This document shows positions 16,098-24,061 of a stretch of 39,670 nucleotides of DNA, in pieces (the first letter of the stretch is position 1; the number at the start of each line of letters is the position of its first letter). Below the pieces are notes generated by a model. It had not been told where the DNA came from. It saw only the letters and a program-made list of their open reading frames with translations, and searched no databases. A program made the translations under genes and the position numbers. The DNA comes from an uncultured Clostridia bacterium (GTDB taxonomy: Bacteria; Bacillota; Clostridia; Christensenellales; UBA1242): NCBI GenBank assembly GCA_946484195.1, contig CAMLSW010000005.1, positions 1 to 39,670 of the forward strand, read 5' to 3'.

Positions 16098-16592
16098 TTG
16101 AAATTTATAATATTGATATTGATTGCTCTTATTTGTATATTTATTGGCTACATCTTTTCTAAAAAATACAAGACAAGATCTAATTTTTTTCAAGCATTGT
16201 TGTATCTTTGTCAAAAGTTTGATATAGAGATAAATTATTCGCGTGAGAGGCTTAAGAATATATTTTTAAACCTTGATGACAAATACAAAAAGGACTTAAA
16301 AGGCATTGATGGCAATTATATTGCCTTTATTGATAAAGAAAGTCCACTTGATAAAGACAGCCTTTTTAAAAATATAACCTTTTTAAAGGATAGTGAGAAG
16401 GAATTGATTTTTTCTTTTTTTAAAACGCTTGGAAGAAGTGACGTCGATAGTCAGTCAAAAGAGATAAAAAATTTTCAAAGTAGATTTGAAAGTATTGCAA
16501 ATAATGCTCAGTCAGAGAACAAAAAGTATGGTTCATTATCGATTAAACTAGGCATAATTGCGGGATTACTCATTGTAGTGATTTTTATTTAG
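16098..16592 (+). CDS. spoIIIAB: Stage III sporulation protein AB
   Basis: SpoIIIAB resembles GspF-type platform proteins of type II secretion. The 164 residues contain a first membrane helix (ILILIALICIFIGYIF), a helical cytoplasmic body with FFKTLGRSD, and a last membrane helix (LGIIAGLLIVVIFI). The length fits the family (about 170). The start is a TTG at 16098 after AGGAGGG. It is 9 bases after spoIIIAA and 7 before spoIIIAC. Confidence 0.9.
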   Translation: MKFIILILIALICIFIGYIFSKKYKTRSNFFQALLYLCQKFDIEINYSRERLKNIFLNLDDKYKKDLKGIDGNYIAFIDKESPLDKDSLFKNITFLKDSEKELIFSFFKTLGRSDVDSQSKEIKNFQSRFESIANNAQSENKKYGSLSIKLGIIAGLLIVVIFI

Positions 16593-16599
16593 GTGGGAT

Positions 16600-16794
16600 A
16601 TGGAAGTTGAAATTATATTCAAAATAGCGGCGATTGGGCTACTTACAGCAATTGTAGGACAAGTGTTAAAGCAGGCGGGAAAAGATGAGATTTCTACATT
16701 TGCCACTTTAGCTGGTCTAATAATAGTGCTAATAATGGTGCTCAATTTAATAGGAGATTTATTCTCAACGCTTAGAACAATCTTTAATCTTTAG
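16600..16794 (+). CDS. spoIIIAC: Stage III sporulation protein AC
   Basis: A 64-residue, two-helix membrane protein, matching SpoIIIAC in size and in the sequence IFKIAAIGLLTAIVGQVLKQAGKDE. It shares its layout with the first half of SpoIIIAD next door. Its place in the operon makes the call firm. It is one of the membrane parts of the feeding-tube complex, although its precise role is unclear. Confidence 0.93.
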   Translation: MEVEIIFKIAAIGLLTAIVGQVLKQAGKDEISTFATLAGLIIVLIMVLNLIGDLFSTLRTIFNL

Positions 16795-16800
16795 GAGTTT

Positions 16801-17190
16801 ATGGATATTATATTTAAGATCATAGCAATCGGGCTTATAACCTGTCTTGCGACAATAATTGTAAAGCCTATTCGCTCAGATTTTTCGGTAATTATAGCTA
16901 TAGTTGGTGGATTGATAATCTTATTTATGGTTATTGATTATTTGTCGAGTGTCTTTGAAACCTTTAGGAACATTATAGGCATTACTGGACTAAATTCAAA
17001 TCTATACACGCTCCTATTAAAGATTATCGGTGTTGGCTATCTTATTGAATTTACTGCGGGTATATGTTCTGATACCGGCAATTCAAGCCTTGGCGATAAG
17101 GTGCTACTAGGAGGAAAGATAATAATACTTGTAATGGCTCTTCCAATTATTACAAATATACTTCAAATAATAATGGAGTTATTGCCGTAA
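16801..17190 (+). CDS. spoIIIAD: Stage III sporulation protein AD
   Basis: The 129-residue membrane protein begins like SpoIIIAC (IIFKIIAIGLITCLATIIVK) and adds two or three more hydrophobic helices, with the family segment LLKIIGVGYLIEFTAGICSD(T)G. Function is structural within the SpoIIIA complex. The stop shares a base with the spoIIIAE start (TAATG), so coupling is expected. Confidence 0.93.
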   Translation: MDIIFKIIAIGLITCLATIIVKPIRSDFSVIIAIVGGLIILFMVIDYLSSVFETFRNIIGITGLNSNLYTLLLKIIGVGYLIEFTAGICSDTGNSSLGDKVLLGGKIIILVMALPIITNILQIIMELLP

Positions 17191-18419
17191 TGAAAAGTAT
17201 AAGTAAACTTATAGGTATAATAAAATATATTTTGCTTTCACTAATTGGCTTAATGCTAATTTTCTGCCTTTTTGGAAGAGCTGACAATGTAGCTATGGCG
17301 CAAGCTTCTTTTGCAAGCACTGAAGAGGAACTTGAAGATGAGCTAACAGGTGAGATAGAGGACCAGATAGCTGACCTTGATTTGTCCTCTTTAGAAGAGA
17401 TTTTAAAGGCGTTAGAAGATGGTCAACTTGCTATCTTTGGTGATAGTAGTTTTACCGAAAAACTTCAAAATTTACTAAAGGGCAACTTTGAAGATGGGAC
17501 AAGTCTTTGGAATAGTGTTATTAATATGTTTTTTGAAAACCTCTTGTCACTTCTTCCCATCATATCAATCATAATCGCAGTTGCGCTAATAGGAAGTATG
17601 ATACAAGGGCTAAAACCTTACAATAATGGCAAATCTATATCAAATATAATTCACTTTGTGACCTATGGCATTATTGTTGTGCTTGTGTTGTCAATAACTG
17701 TGAAAATGGTCTCACTTACAACAAACACTTTGCAATCAATGAAATCCCAAATGGACGCAATCTTTCCAATCCTGTTAACGCTTTTAACGGCAATAGGTGG
17801 CACTGCATCCACTGCGGTATATCAACCTGCAATGGCAATACTTGCAAGCACTATAATGAATTTATTTGCCTATCTGCTTTTGCCAATTTTCATATTTAGT
17901 GTTGTTTTTTCAGTTGTTTCAAACTTGTCAAACAACGTAAAGCTTGAAAAATTTACATCCTTTTTTAATAGCTCGTATAAGTGGCTAACAGGACTAATTT
18001 TTACAATTTTTACCGCATTTTTATCTATTCAAGGTATAACTGCTGGCTCAATTGATGGTATTTCTATAAGGACAGCAAAGTACGCTATTAGGTCGTATAT
18101 TCCAATAGTCGGCTCATATCTAAGTGACGGTATGGGGATTATACTGCTTTCATCGAACCTTATAAAGAACGCGCTCGGCGCAACTGGGCTGTTTTTGCTT
18201 CTAGCCACTGTGCTTTCGCCACTTTTACAACTAATCCTCTTTATGCTTGCACTTAAGTTGATTGCAGGAATAGTTGAACCTTTAGGCAACAAACAAATTG
18301 CAAATTTTGTTTCATCTCTTGCCAAAAGTATGGTGCTATTGATTGTGCTTATAATTGGTGTTGCGTTTATATATTTCATAATGTTAGGGCTTATTATGTG
18401 CTCTGCCAATATTGTTTAG
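17190..18419 (+). CDS. spoIIIAE: Stage III sporulation protein AE
   Basis: SpoIIIAE is the large polytopic protein of the SpoIIIA channel. The 409 residues start with a signal-like helix (residues 10-28), then an acidic extracytoplasmic stretch (STEEELEDELTGEIEDQI), followed by at least six hydrophobic helices. Recognisable family text includes ILSPLLQLILFMLALKL and the small-residue segment GGTASTAVYQPA. It matches the family length of about 400. Confidence 0.93.
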   Translation: MKSISKLIGIIKYILLSLIGLMLIFCLFGRADNVAMAQASFASTEEELEDELTGEIEDQIADLDLSSLEEILKALEDGQLAIFGDSSFTEKLQNLLKGNFEDGTSLWNSVINMFFENLLSLLPIISIIIAVALIGSMIQGLKPYNNGKSISNIIHFVTYGIIVVLVLSITVKMVSLTTNTLQSMKSQMDAIFPILLTLLTAIGGTASTAVYQPAMAILASTIMNLFAYLLLPIFIFSVVFSVVSNLSNNVKLEKFTSFFNSSYKWLTGLIFTIFTAFLSIQGITAGSIDGISIRTAKYAIRSYIPIVGSYLSDGMGIILLSSNLIKNALGATGLFLLLATVLSPLLQLILFMLALKLIAGIVEPLGNKQIANFVSSLAKSMVLLIVLIIGVAFIYFIMLGLIMCSANIV

Positions 18420-18429
18420 GGAGGTGAAT

Positions 18430-18930
18430 ATGATAAGCGAGCTTTCAACTTGGATTTTGTCTATTGCCGGAGTTGTGTGCTTGTCGGTAATAGTGGAATT
18501 AGTTTTGCCAGAAGGGCAAATGAATAGGTATATTAAAGGCACATTTTCCTTTATTATCATTTTAGTGATAATCCTTCCTTTGCCAAATCTGTTAGGGCAG
18601 AAAATTGATTTAGGAAATATATTCAGCTATGACGAGATTAAAGTTGACGATGATTATCTCTATCAACTTAATTTGGATAAAATAAATTCTTTAAAAGAGA
18701 AGATAGAAAAAGAGGTTTTAGATCACGGTTATCAAAATGTGAGTATATACATTAATTGCAACATTTTTGAAAACAGTTTAACTTTTAAGTCGATTACTGT
18801 CGAACTAGAAAATTTAGTAATAAGTGAAAATGCTGAGCATAAAAATATAACAAAGATAAAAAAAGATATAACTTCAATAATAAAGAGTTATATAGAGATA
18901 GATGAGGAGGCAATCTTGTATGATGGATGA
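18430..18930 (+). CDS. spoIIIAF: Stage III sporulation protein AF
   Basis: SpoIIIAF has two amino-terminal membrane helices and a soluble ring-building-motif-like domain. Here 166 residues show helices at about 3-22 (WILSIAGVVCLSVIVELVLP) and 33-55 (with the family sequence YIKGTFSFIIILVI), then a charged domain. The track begins at 18412, but the ATG at 18430 has GGGAGGTG directly upstream and is preferred. It overlaps spoIIIAG by 11 bases. Confidence 0.92.
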   Translation: MISELSTWILSIAGVVCLSVIVELVLPEGQMNRYIKGTFSFIIILVIILPLPNLLGQKIDLGNIFSYDEIKVDDDYLYQLNLDKINSLKEKIEKEVLDHGYQNVSIYINCNIFENSLTFKSITVELENLVISENAEHKNITKIKKDITSIIKSYIEIDEEAILYDG

Positions 18931-19456
18931 CTTTAAAAGCAAATTTAAGGCTCTATATGAAAAAATAAAAAAGGTAAAACATATAGAAATTTACTTGGCG
19001 ATAGGACTAGCTATCTTGCTTGCAATAATTTATTTTGTCAGTTTGCCAAAAGATAAAAGTAGTGATGTTACACAAAACGACAATTTAAGTACAAACTTTT
19101 CTAGTTCGCAGGAATATGTTGAGTACCTTGAGAATAAACTTGAAAATGTACTAGCTAGGGTTGATGGGGCTGGCAAAGTAGATGTTATCATTACACTTGA
19201 TAAGGGATTTGAATACATCTATGTCACCGAAGAAGAAACTCGGACAACCTCTAATGGAACGGTCATTACAACATCTAGTATAGTTATGGTTGACGGAGAA
19301 CCAGTACTTCAAGAAGAGATATATCCTACTATAAGCGGGATAGTGGTAGTTGCTGAGGGTGCAAATGATGTGAATGTGAAATTGAATATGATATCAATTT
19401 TGCAAACGATTATTGAGGTAAATAGTTCAAAGATAAATATAATAAAGGGTAATTAA
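18920..19456 (+). CDS. spoIIIAG: Stage III sporulation protein AG
   Basis: SpoIIIAG forms the large ring of the SpoIIIA-SpoIIQ channel. The 178-residue protein has one membrane helix (about 25-45, LAIGLAILLAIIYFVSL), a short linker, then the ring domain with YLENKLENVLARVDGAGKV and SGIVVVAEGANDVNVK, both typical. The start is one of two adjacent ATGs (18920, 18923); AGGAGG at 18905-18910 fits both. The upstream ATG at 18902 used by the track precedes the ribosome site. Confidence 0.93.
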   Translation: MMDDFKSKFKALYEKIKKVKHIEIYLAIGLAILLAIIYFVSLPKDKSSDVTQNDNLSTNFSSSQEYVEYLENKLENVLARVDGAGKVDVIITLDKGFEYIYVTEEETRTTSNGTVITTSSIVMVDGEPVLQEEIYPTISGIVVVAEGANDVNVKLNMISILQTIIEVNSSKINIIKGN

Positions 19457-19468
19457 AAGGAGTTTAAT

Positions 19469-19939
19469 ATGAAGAAGAGAACAAAAATTATCATTATAGC
19501 AGCTATGGTTTTACTTTTAGGTGTGACGGGCTACTTAAATGTAGTGCTCAACAATTCGGTATCTGATAACAATGACGGGGCTGTGACAACATCTAGTTAC
19601 TTCCAAACATATCGCGCTGATAGAGAGTCTACAAGAGACCAAGAAATGCTTTATTACGATGCTATCATTGCAAGTGAGTCATCAACCGCTGAGGCAGTTG
19701 CAACTGCAGAGAGCGCAAAACTTGCCCTTATCGAACAAATGGAACAAGAACTTGTCGTTGAAGGGCTTATAAAAGCAAAAGGCTTTGAGGACTGCGTTGT
19801 TACAATTTCAGACGAAAATGTAAACGCCGTTGTAAGCTCGGCAGAGCAACTTACTGTAACAGAAGTCGCACAGATAGTAGAGATAATTCAATCTCAACTT
19901 AATACAAGTATTGAAAATATCAAAATTATTCCTGTATAA
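19469..19939 (+). CDS. spoIIIAH: Stage III sporulation protein AH
   Basis: SpoIIIAH is the mother-cell partner that binds forespore SpoIIQ to bridge the two membranes. The 156-residue product has a signal-anchor helix (residues 5-25) and a YscJ/FliF-like domain with ESSTAEAVATAESAK and a GFEDCVVTISDENVNAVV strand-turn, as in the family. It is shorter than the Bacillus protein (218), as is common in Clostridia, because the linker after the membrane helix is short. AAAAGGAG precedes the ATG. Confidence 0.93.
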   Translation: MKKRTKIIIIAAMVLLLGVTGYLNVVLNNSVSDNNDGAVTTSSYFQTYRADRESTRDQEMLYYDAIIASESSTAEAVATAESAKLALIEQMEQELVVEGLIKAKGFEDCVVTISDENVNAVVSSAEQLTVTEVAQIVEIIQSQLNTSIENIKIIPV

Positions 19940-19942
19940 TAA

Positions 19943-19972
19943 TTGCAAAACTTGATTGTTTTATGCTATACT
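19943..19972 (+). promoter_or_regulatory. Candidate promoter of the Asp23-nusB-xseAB group
   Basis: TTGCAA (19943-19948), 18-base spacer, TATACT (19967-19972), 19 bases before the ATG. It would allow vegetative expression of nusB and xseAB independently of sporulation. Confidence 0.5.
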
Positions 19973-19991
19973 ACTAAAGTAGGAGATAAAA

Positions 19992-20357
19992 ATGACTAAA
20001 ACAAGTGGAGCATTGCCAAAGAAAGGTAAGGTGGAGATTGATAGAGATATACTTCTGTCGATAATCAATTTGGCGACAAAAGAAATAAATGGAGTGCAGT
20101 CTTTGACAAATGATTATCTGCCACTTTATAAAAAAATGCTTAAACCTAAAAACGAAGGTGTGAGTATTAAGTTTGATACTAATGGCGTTGTAGATGTTGA
20201 TGTATATGTAAAGGTATATATCGGTTACAGTGTGCCTGACGTTGCCTTTAGAATACAGGAAAACATTAAAAATTCATTAAACACTATGGTTGGCATTAAA
20301 CCAGGAAAGATAAACGTCCACGTCTACGGCGTGGTTTGTGATGAGGAAGTACAATGA
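19992..20357 (+). CDS. Asp23/Gls24 family protein (YqhY-like)
   Basis: The 121-residue protein has the Asp23 pattern: IDRDILLSIINLATKEINGVQSL, the strand GVVDVDVYVKVYIGYSVP, and VAFRIQENIKNSLNTMVGI before the final INVHVYGV strand. Family members sit near the membrane or envelope and some affect lipid synthesis; YqhY is linked to acetyl-CoA carboxylase control in Bacillus. Position between spoIIIAH and nusB matches yqhY, but accBC are not here. nusB overlaps its stop (ATGA). Confidence 0.88.
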   Translation: MTKTSGALPKKGKVEIDRDILLSIINLATKEINGVQSLTNDYLPLYKKMLKPKNEGVSIKFDTNGVVDVDVYVKVYIGYSVPDVAFRIQENIKNSLNTMVGIKPGKINVHVYGVVCDEEVQ

Positions 20358-20752
20358 GAGCGCTTGCAAGAGAACTTGCTTTTCAGTTAATATTTGAAAG
20401 ACTTTTCGTCAAGGATAATTTTTCTGACGAAGAGTTTTTTGTATCATTAAAAAAAGAAGAGGATATAAATTTTGCTAAAGAAATTTTAACTACTTTTGAA
20501 AATAATAGACAGCAAATTAAAGATACAATATCATCACATCTTGTAGGGTATGAGATAGATAGAGTCTATAAGGTTGACCTAGCTATTTTATGCGAGGCGC
20601 TTACAGAAATATTGTTTATAAAAACGCCATACAAAATTGTAGTTAATGAGGCAGTTGAACTTGCCAAAAAATTTTCAACAGAAAAGAGTAGTAAATTTGT
20701 AAATGGCGTGCTATCTTCTATATTGAAGTCACTTAATAAAGGGGATGAATAA
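20354..20752 (+). CDS. nusB: Transcription antitermination factor NusB
   Basis: NusB, with ribosomal protein S10, binds boxA RNA and drives rRNA antitermination. The 132-residue all-helical protein contains ARELAFQLIFER at the start, then VDLAILCEALTEILF, and the conserved VVNEAVELAKKFSTEKSSKFVNG ending, clear NusB features. The start overlaps the previous gene by four bases, with GAGG upstream. Confidence 0.93.
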   Translation: MRALARELAFQLIFERLFVKDNFSDEEFFVSLKKEEDINFAKEILTTFENNRQQIKDTISSHLVGYEIDRVYKVDLAILCEALTEILFIKTPYKIVVNEAVELAKKFSTEKSSKFVNGVLSSILKSLNKGDE

Positions 20753-20755
20753 TAT

Positions 20756-21934
20756 TTGGAAGCAATTTCAGTTACAAAATTAAACACCATAATAAAGCAA
20801 ATATTTGACGCAGAGGAACTTCTACACAATATACCTGTTGTAGGAGAGGTTTTTGGTGTCAACATTACAAGAAATGTGCTTTATTTTAGTTTAAAAGATA
20901 GTGATAGCACCTTACCTTGTGTATGCTTTTATCCAAATTACTTTGATTTGGTAAAAGAGGGCGACAAGGTTATTGTGACGGGGTCGCCTAATTACTATGT
21001 GAAGGGCGGACGGCTGAATTTTAACGTTAATAAGGTGGAAAGTGCTGGGCAAGGCAAACTTTATGAGGAGTTTTTAAAACTGAAAGACAAATTGCAAAAC
21101 GAGGGGCTGTTTGACGCTAGTCACAAGAAAAAACTACCTTCAGTTATAAAGAGAATAGGCGTCATTACATCGAGAGAAGGTGCGGTAATTCAAGACATAA
21201 AAAATGTGGCGTGGAGGCGTAATCCAACGGTCGATATTGTCTTATATAATACACGAGTGCAGGGGGTTAATGCTGAAAGCGAAATTGCACGTGCAATTGA
21301 AAATTTTAGTCATTATGAAAATATAGACGTCATTGTAGTGGCTCGTGGTGGTGGTTCTTTAGAAGATTTATGGGCTTACAATACAGAAGCGGTGGCAAGA
21401 GCAACCTATAATTGTCAGAAGCCTATCATTTCAGCTGTAGGGCACGAAACTGACTTTACTATAATAGATTTTGTAAGTGATTTAAGAGCGCCAACGCCTT
21501 CAGCAGCGGCAGAGCTATTAACCTTCAATTTGCAAGATAAGAAGGCAAATGCTCAAATGCTTTTTGATAGTTTTTATAAGGTTTGCAAGAATTATTTAAA
21601 CAGCAAAATAAACCAATATAACATTACAAAATTAAGGCTTGCAAGTATAAGCGAAAATCTGCTAAGTTATGAGCAGAACAGAGTTTTCAATTTAAAAAAT
21701 CAGCTTATAAAAAATTATAGTGATTTTATAAATCAAAAGTATTATGAAACGGGCTTAATAGAGACCACTTTAAATAAAATTAATCCAACAAATGTGCTAA
21801 AACAAGGCTATGCAAAACTCGAACAAAACAAAAAGGCAGTCAATAAACTTGTTGACCTTGACAGAAATCAAGCCTTTACGATTAACTTTATAGATGGCAG
21901 AGTAGATGCCAAAACTATAGATAATAAGGAGTAA
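20756..21934 (+). CDS. xseA: Exodeoxyribonuclease VII large subunit
   Basis: XseA is the catalytic subunit of exonuclease VII, which degrades single-stranded DNA from both ends in repair. The 392-residue protein has an amino-terminal OB fold (residues 1-100), the catalytic core with IGVITSREGAVIQDI, VVARGGGSLEDLWAYN and ISAVGHETDFTI(I)DFVSDLRAPTPSAAAE, and a coiled-coil tail. The tail is shorter than in Escherichia coli (456 residues). The start is a TTG at 20756. folD, often between nusB and xseA, is absent. Confidence 0.95.
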   Translation: MEAISVTKLNTIIKQIFDAEELLHNIPVVGEVFGVNITRNVLYFSLKDSDSTLPCVCFYPNYFDLVKEGDKVIVTGSPNYYVKGGRLNFNVNKVESAGQGKLYEEFLKLKDKLQNEGLFDASHKKKLPSVIKRIGVITSREGAVIQDIKNVAWRRNPTVDIVLYNTRVQGVNAESEIARAIENFSHYENIDVIVVARGGGSLEDLWAYNTEAVARATYNCQKPIISAVGHETDFTIIDFVSDLRAPTPSAAAELLTFNLQDKKANAQMLFDSFYKVCKNYLNSKINQYNITKLRLASISENLLSYEQNRVFNLKNQLIKNYSDFINQKYYETGLIETTLNKINPTNVLKQGYAKLEQNKKAVNKLVDLDRNQAFTINFIDGRVDAKTIDNKE

Positions 21935-21937
21935 AAT

Positions 21938-22159
21938 ATGGATGTTAATGAAAACAATATCTCTTATGAAGACGCTATAAAAGAATTAAACGACATAATT
22001 ATGAAAATTGAAAGCTCGTCAGCTACAGTTGAACAAGCATTAAATATGATTGATAGAGCCAAGGTTTTGATAACAATTTGTTATAAAGAGCTTGATAAGG
22101 CAAAGGGCAAAATCACAGAGATAAAAGAAACTGTAAAAGGACTTGAAGAAGTTGATTAA
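21938..22159 (+). CDS. xseB: Exodeoxyribonuclease VII small subunit
   Basis: XseB is the helical subunit that coats the XseA tail. The 73-residue product has the family opening SYEDAIKELNDIIMKIESSS and ends in the CYKELDKAKGKITEI helix. It starts three bases after xseA with AAGGAG inside the xseA end. Confidence 0.92.
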   Translation: MDVNENNISYEDAIKELNDIIMKIESSSATVEQALNMIDRAKVLITICYKELDKAKGKITEIKETVKGLEEVD

Positions 22160-22195
22160 ATGCATATGAGTCTGTGAGATAGCATATATTACTAT

Positions 22196-22759
22196 GTGAA
22201 AAAACAGATTAAGATAAAGCTTCTATCACTAAACTCGCGCAAGTACTTATGGGCATTTAGGATGTTTTTTATAGCTATTTGTATGTCTATCTTTTTTGGA
22301 TTTATAAGTCAAACTATACTTTCAAAAATGGGCGTACTGATTGCTACAATAGGCATAATTATATTTATTTTCATTGCAGTTGTGTTTGATATGCTTGGTA
22401 TAGCAGTGGCATCAGCTGATATTGAAATGTTTAGGATTTGGTCGCAAGAGAGTAAAGTAGGGGCAGATATAGGACTTAAGTTGTGTGAAAATTCAGAAAA
22501 AGTTTGCTCGTTTTGTGCAGATGTGGTAGGAGATATTTGTAGCACTCTTTGCGGGGCGGGTGGAGCCTGTATAGTAGTCGCGCTGACAAATGACATCACA
22601 AACGCAAGCATTATTATGCTTATCTCAATTTTAACATCGGCTTTTATTGCAGGCATCACAATATTTTTTAAGGCTATTATGAAAGAGCGTGCCCTAAAAA
22701 ATTCCAACAAAATTATCTTAAGGCTTGGTAAATTTTTAAACAATTTTTTTAAAATATAG
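22196..22759 (+). CDS. Small CorB/CNNM-like (DUF21-type) membrane protein
   Basis: The 187-residue protein has about four hydrophobic helices (roughly 20-38, 45-70, 120-140, 143-163). The middle segment FDMLGIAVASADIEMF and KVCSFCADVVGDICSTLCG resembles a group of clostridial proteins often labelled CorB-like, which correspond to the membrane part of CorC/CNNM magnesium transport proteins without the CBS domains. That comparison is from memory. The GTG start has no Shine-Dalgarno site, so the true start is uncertain. Transport activity is not shown by anything in the sequence. Confidence 0.55.
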   Translation: MKKQIKIKLLSLNSRKYLWAFRMFFIAICMSIFFGFISQTILSKMGVLIATIGIIIFIFIAVVFDMLGIAVASADIEMFRIWSQESKVGADIGLKLCENSEKVCSFCADVVGDICSTLCGAGGACIVVALTNDITNASIIMLISILTSAFIAGITIFFKAIMKERALKNSNKIILRLGKFLNNFFKI

Positions 22760-22768
22760 AAAAAACAG

Positions 22769-22797
22769 TTGACAATATCGTCATTATGTGCTATTAT
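22769..22797 (+). promoter_or_regulatory. Consensus promoter of infC-rpmI-rplT
   Basis: TTGACA (22769-22774), 17-base spacer, TATTAT (22792-22797). Transcription should start near 22804, giving a leader of about 180 bases. Confidence 0.8.
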
Positions 22798-22803
22798 ATG
22801 CAC

Positions 22804-22966
22804 AAGAAAGTAGAAATTCCATTTCTCACCATTCAGCAAATGAGCTTGATTTGGTTAAAAACTTTATTTGTATTAAATATTTTTTATATTTTATACGTAA
22901 TTAAATAATCTTATTATTTAGTTTTGAGTTTTTGGTGGAGTTTCTTGCTTCCACCAAATTTTTATT
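22804..22966 (+). promoter_or_regulatory. infC leader, probable L20-type autoregulatory region with attenuator
   Basis: The leader has CATTT/AAATG flanking CTCACCATTCAGC (22822-22842) and ends in a terminator stem, TTTGGTGGA with TCCACCAAA (22931-22958), followed by five Ts and then the infC ribosome site. In Bacillus this operon is controlled by L20 binding its leader and favouring termination. The arrangement here fits that model; I did not align it to the Rfam family. Confidence 0.55.
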
Positions 22967-22983
22967 TAAAGGAGATTACAACT

Positions 22984-23499
22984 ATTTTTAAGGAATTATT
23001 GATAAACGAACAGATTAATGCAAGTCAAGTTCGTTTAATAGGAGAAAATGGGGAACAATTAGGTATTGTTTCAAAGGATGAGGCTTTATCTATAGCTGAA
23101 GATAAAGGGCTTGATTTGGTCCTTATGTCTGGGGGTACTAACCCGCCTGTATGCAAACTGCTAGATTATGGTAAGTTTAAGTATGAGTCATTAAAGAAAG
23201 ATAAAGAGATAAAGAAAGCTCAAAAGATTGTAGAAATCAAAGAGGTTCGACTTTCAATGACCATAGAAGAACACGATATAGCTTATAGAGTTGCAAGTGC
23301 AACAAAGTTTTTGCAGGATGGCAACAAGGTTAAGGTAACCCTAAGAATGAAGGGAAGAGAACAGGCTTATGTAAAGAAGGCTATAGAAGTTGTCAAAGAG
23401 TTCTGCTCACGCTTAAGCGAAGTAGGCACAATTGATAAAGAGCCTGAACTTCTAGGTAGAAATATTTTTGTAGTTGTAAGCCCTAAAAAATCAAAGTAA
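22984..23499 (+). CDS. infC: Translation initiation factor IF-3, probable AUU start
   Basis: IF-3 keeps 30S subunits free and checks start codon and initiator tRNA. The ORF track starts in the attenuator at a TTG (22924). AAAGGAG at 22968-22974 is followed nine bases later by an in-frame ATT, giving 171 residues, the normal IF-3 length. AUU is the known unusual infC start in Escherichia coli and Bacillus, used for self-control. A TTG at 22999 is a weaker alternative. Landmarks are INEQINASQVRLIGENGEQ, LISGG-like LVLMSGGTNPPVCKLLDYGK and VRLSMTIEEHD. Confidence 0.93.
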   Translation: MFKELLINEQINASQVRLIGENGEQLGIVSKDEALSIAEDKGLDLVLMSGGTNPPVCKLLDYGKFKYESLKKDKEIKKAQKIVEIKEVRLSMTIEEHDIAYRVASATKFLQDGNKVKVTLRMKGREQAYVKKAIEVVKEFCSRLSEVGTIDKEPELLGRNIFVVVSPKKSK

Positions 23500-23514
23500 A
23501 AGGAGAAAAGTATT

Positions 23515-23709
23515 ATGCCAAAACAAAAAACACACAGCGGTTGTAAAAAGCGTTTTCATTTAACTGCTAATGGTAACGTTAAATTCGCAAGACCAGGAAA
23601 GGGACACTTCCTCACAAAGAAGTCACAATCTAATAAGAGAAAATTAAGAAAGGGATCATATATTTCAGGTAAGAACGAACAAAACATCAAATCCCTTTTA
23701 GCAAAGTAG
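23515..23709 (+). CDS. rpmI: 50S ribosomal protein L35
   Basis: A 64-residue, very basic protein beginning [13 protein letters not shown] with HLTKKS-like [17 protein letters not shown], as in all bL35 proteins. It is the middle gene of the infC-rpmI-rplT operon, with AAAGGAG before the ATG. Confidence 0.97.
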   Translation: MPKQKTHSGCKKRFHLTANGNVKFARPGKGHFLTKKSQSNKRKLRKGSYISGKNEQNIKSLLAK

Positions 23710-23719
23710 GAGGTATAAA

Positions 23720-24061
23720 ATGAGAGTAAAAAGAGCAGTTAATGCGGTTAAGAAACGCCGTTCAATATTAAAGAGCGCTAAAGGTTATAGAGGTGCAAAA
23801 TCTAAACTCTATAGAACAGCTAAACAACAAGTTATGAAAAGTGGACAATATGCATATATTGGTCGCAAGATAAAGAAGAGAAACTTTAGAGCACTTTGGA
23901 TTACACGTATCAATGCTGGATGCAGACAAAATGGAATTTCTTATTCTAAGTTTATAGCTGGACTTAAGAGCAAGGGCATTGACTTAAACAGAAAGGTGCT
24001 TGCTGATATGGCTGTAAGAGAACCAGAGGCATTTGCAGCACTTGTAGGACAAGTTAAATAA
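23720..24061 (+). CDS. rplT: 50S ribosomal protein L20
   Basis: bL20 is an early-assembly 23S rRNA-binding protein and, in Bacillota, the feedback regulator of this operon. The 113-residue protein has [31 protein letters not shown]-like [19 protein letters not shown] and [16 protein letters not shown] precedes the ATG. It shares one base with the next start (TAATG). Confidence 0.97.
   Translation: MRVKRAVNAVKKRRSILKSAKGYRGAKSKLYRTAKQQVMKSGQYAYIGRKIKKRNFRALWITRINAGCRQNGISYSKFIAGLKSKGIDLNRKVLADMAVREPEAFAALVGQVK

Noticed and set aside
22924-22983. Amino-terminal extension of IF-3 (residues before the ATT)
   Set aside because: It would translate the attenuator hairpin and the ribosome site; it has no family similarity.
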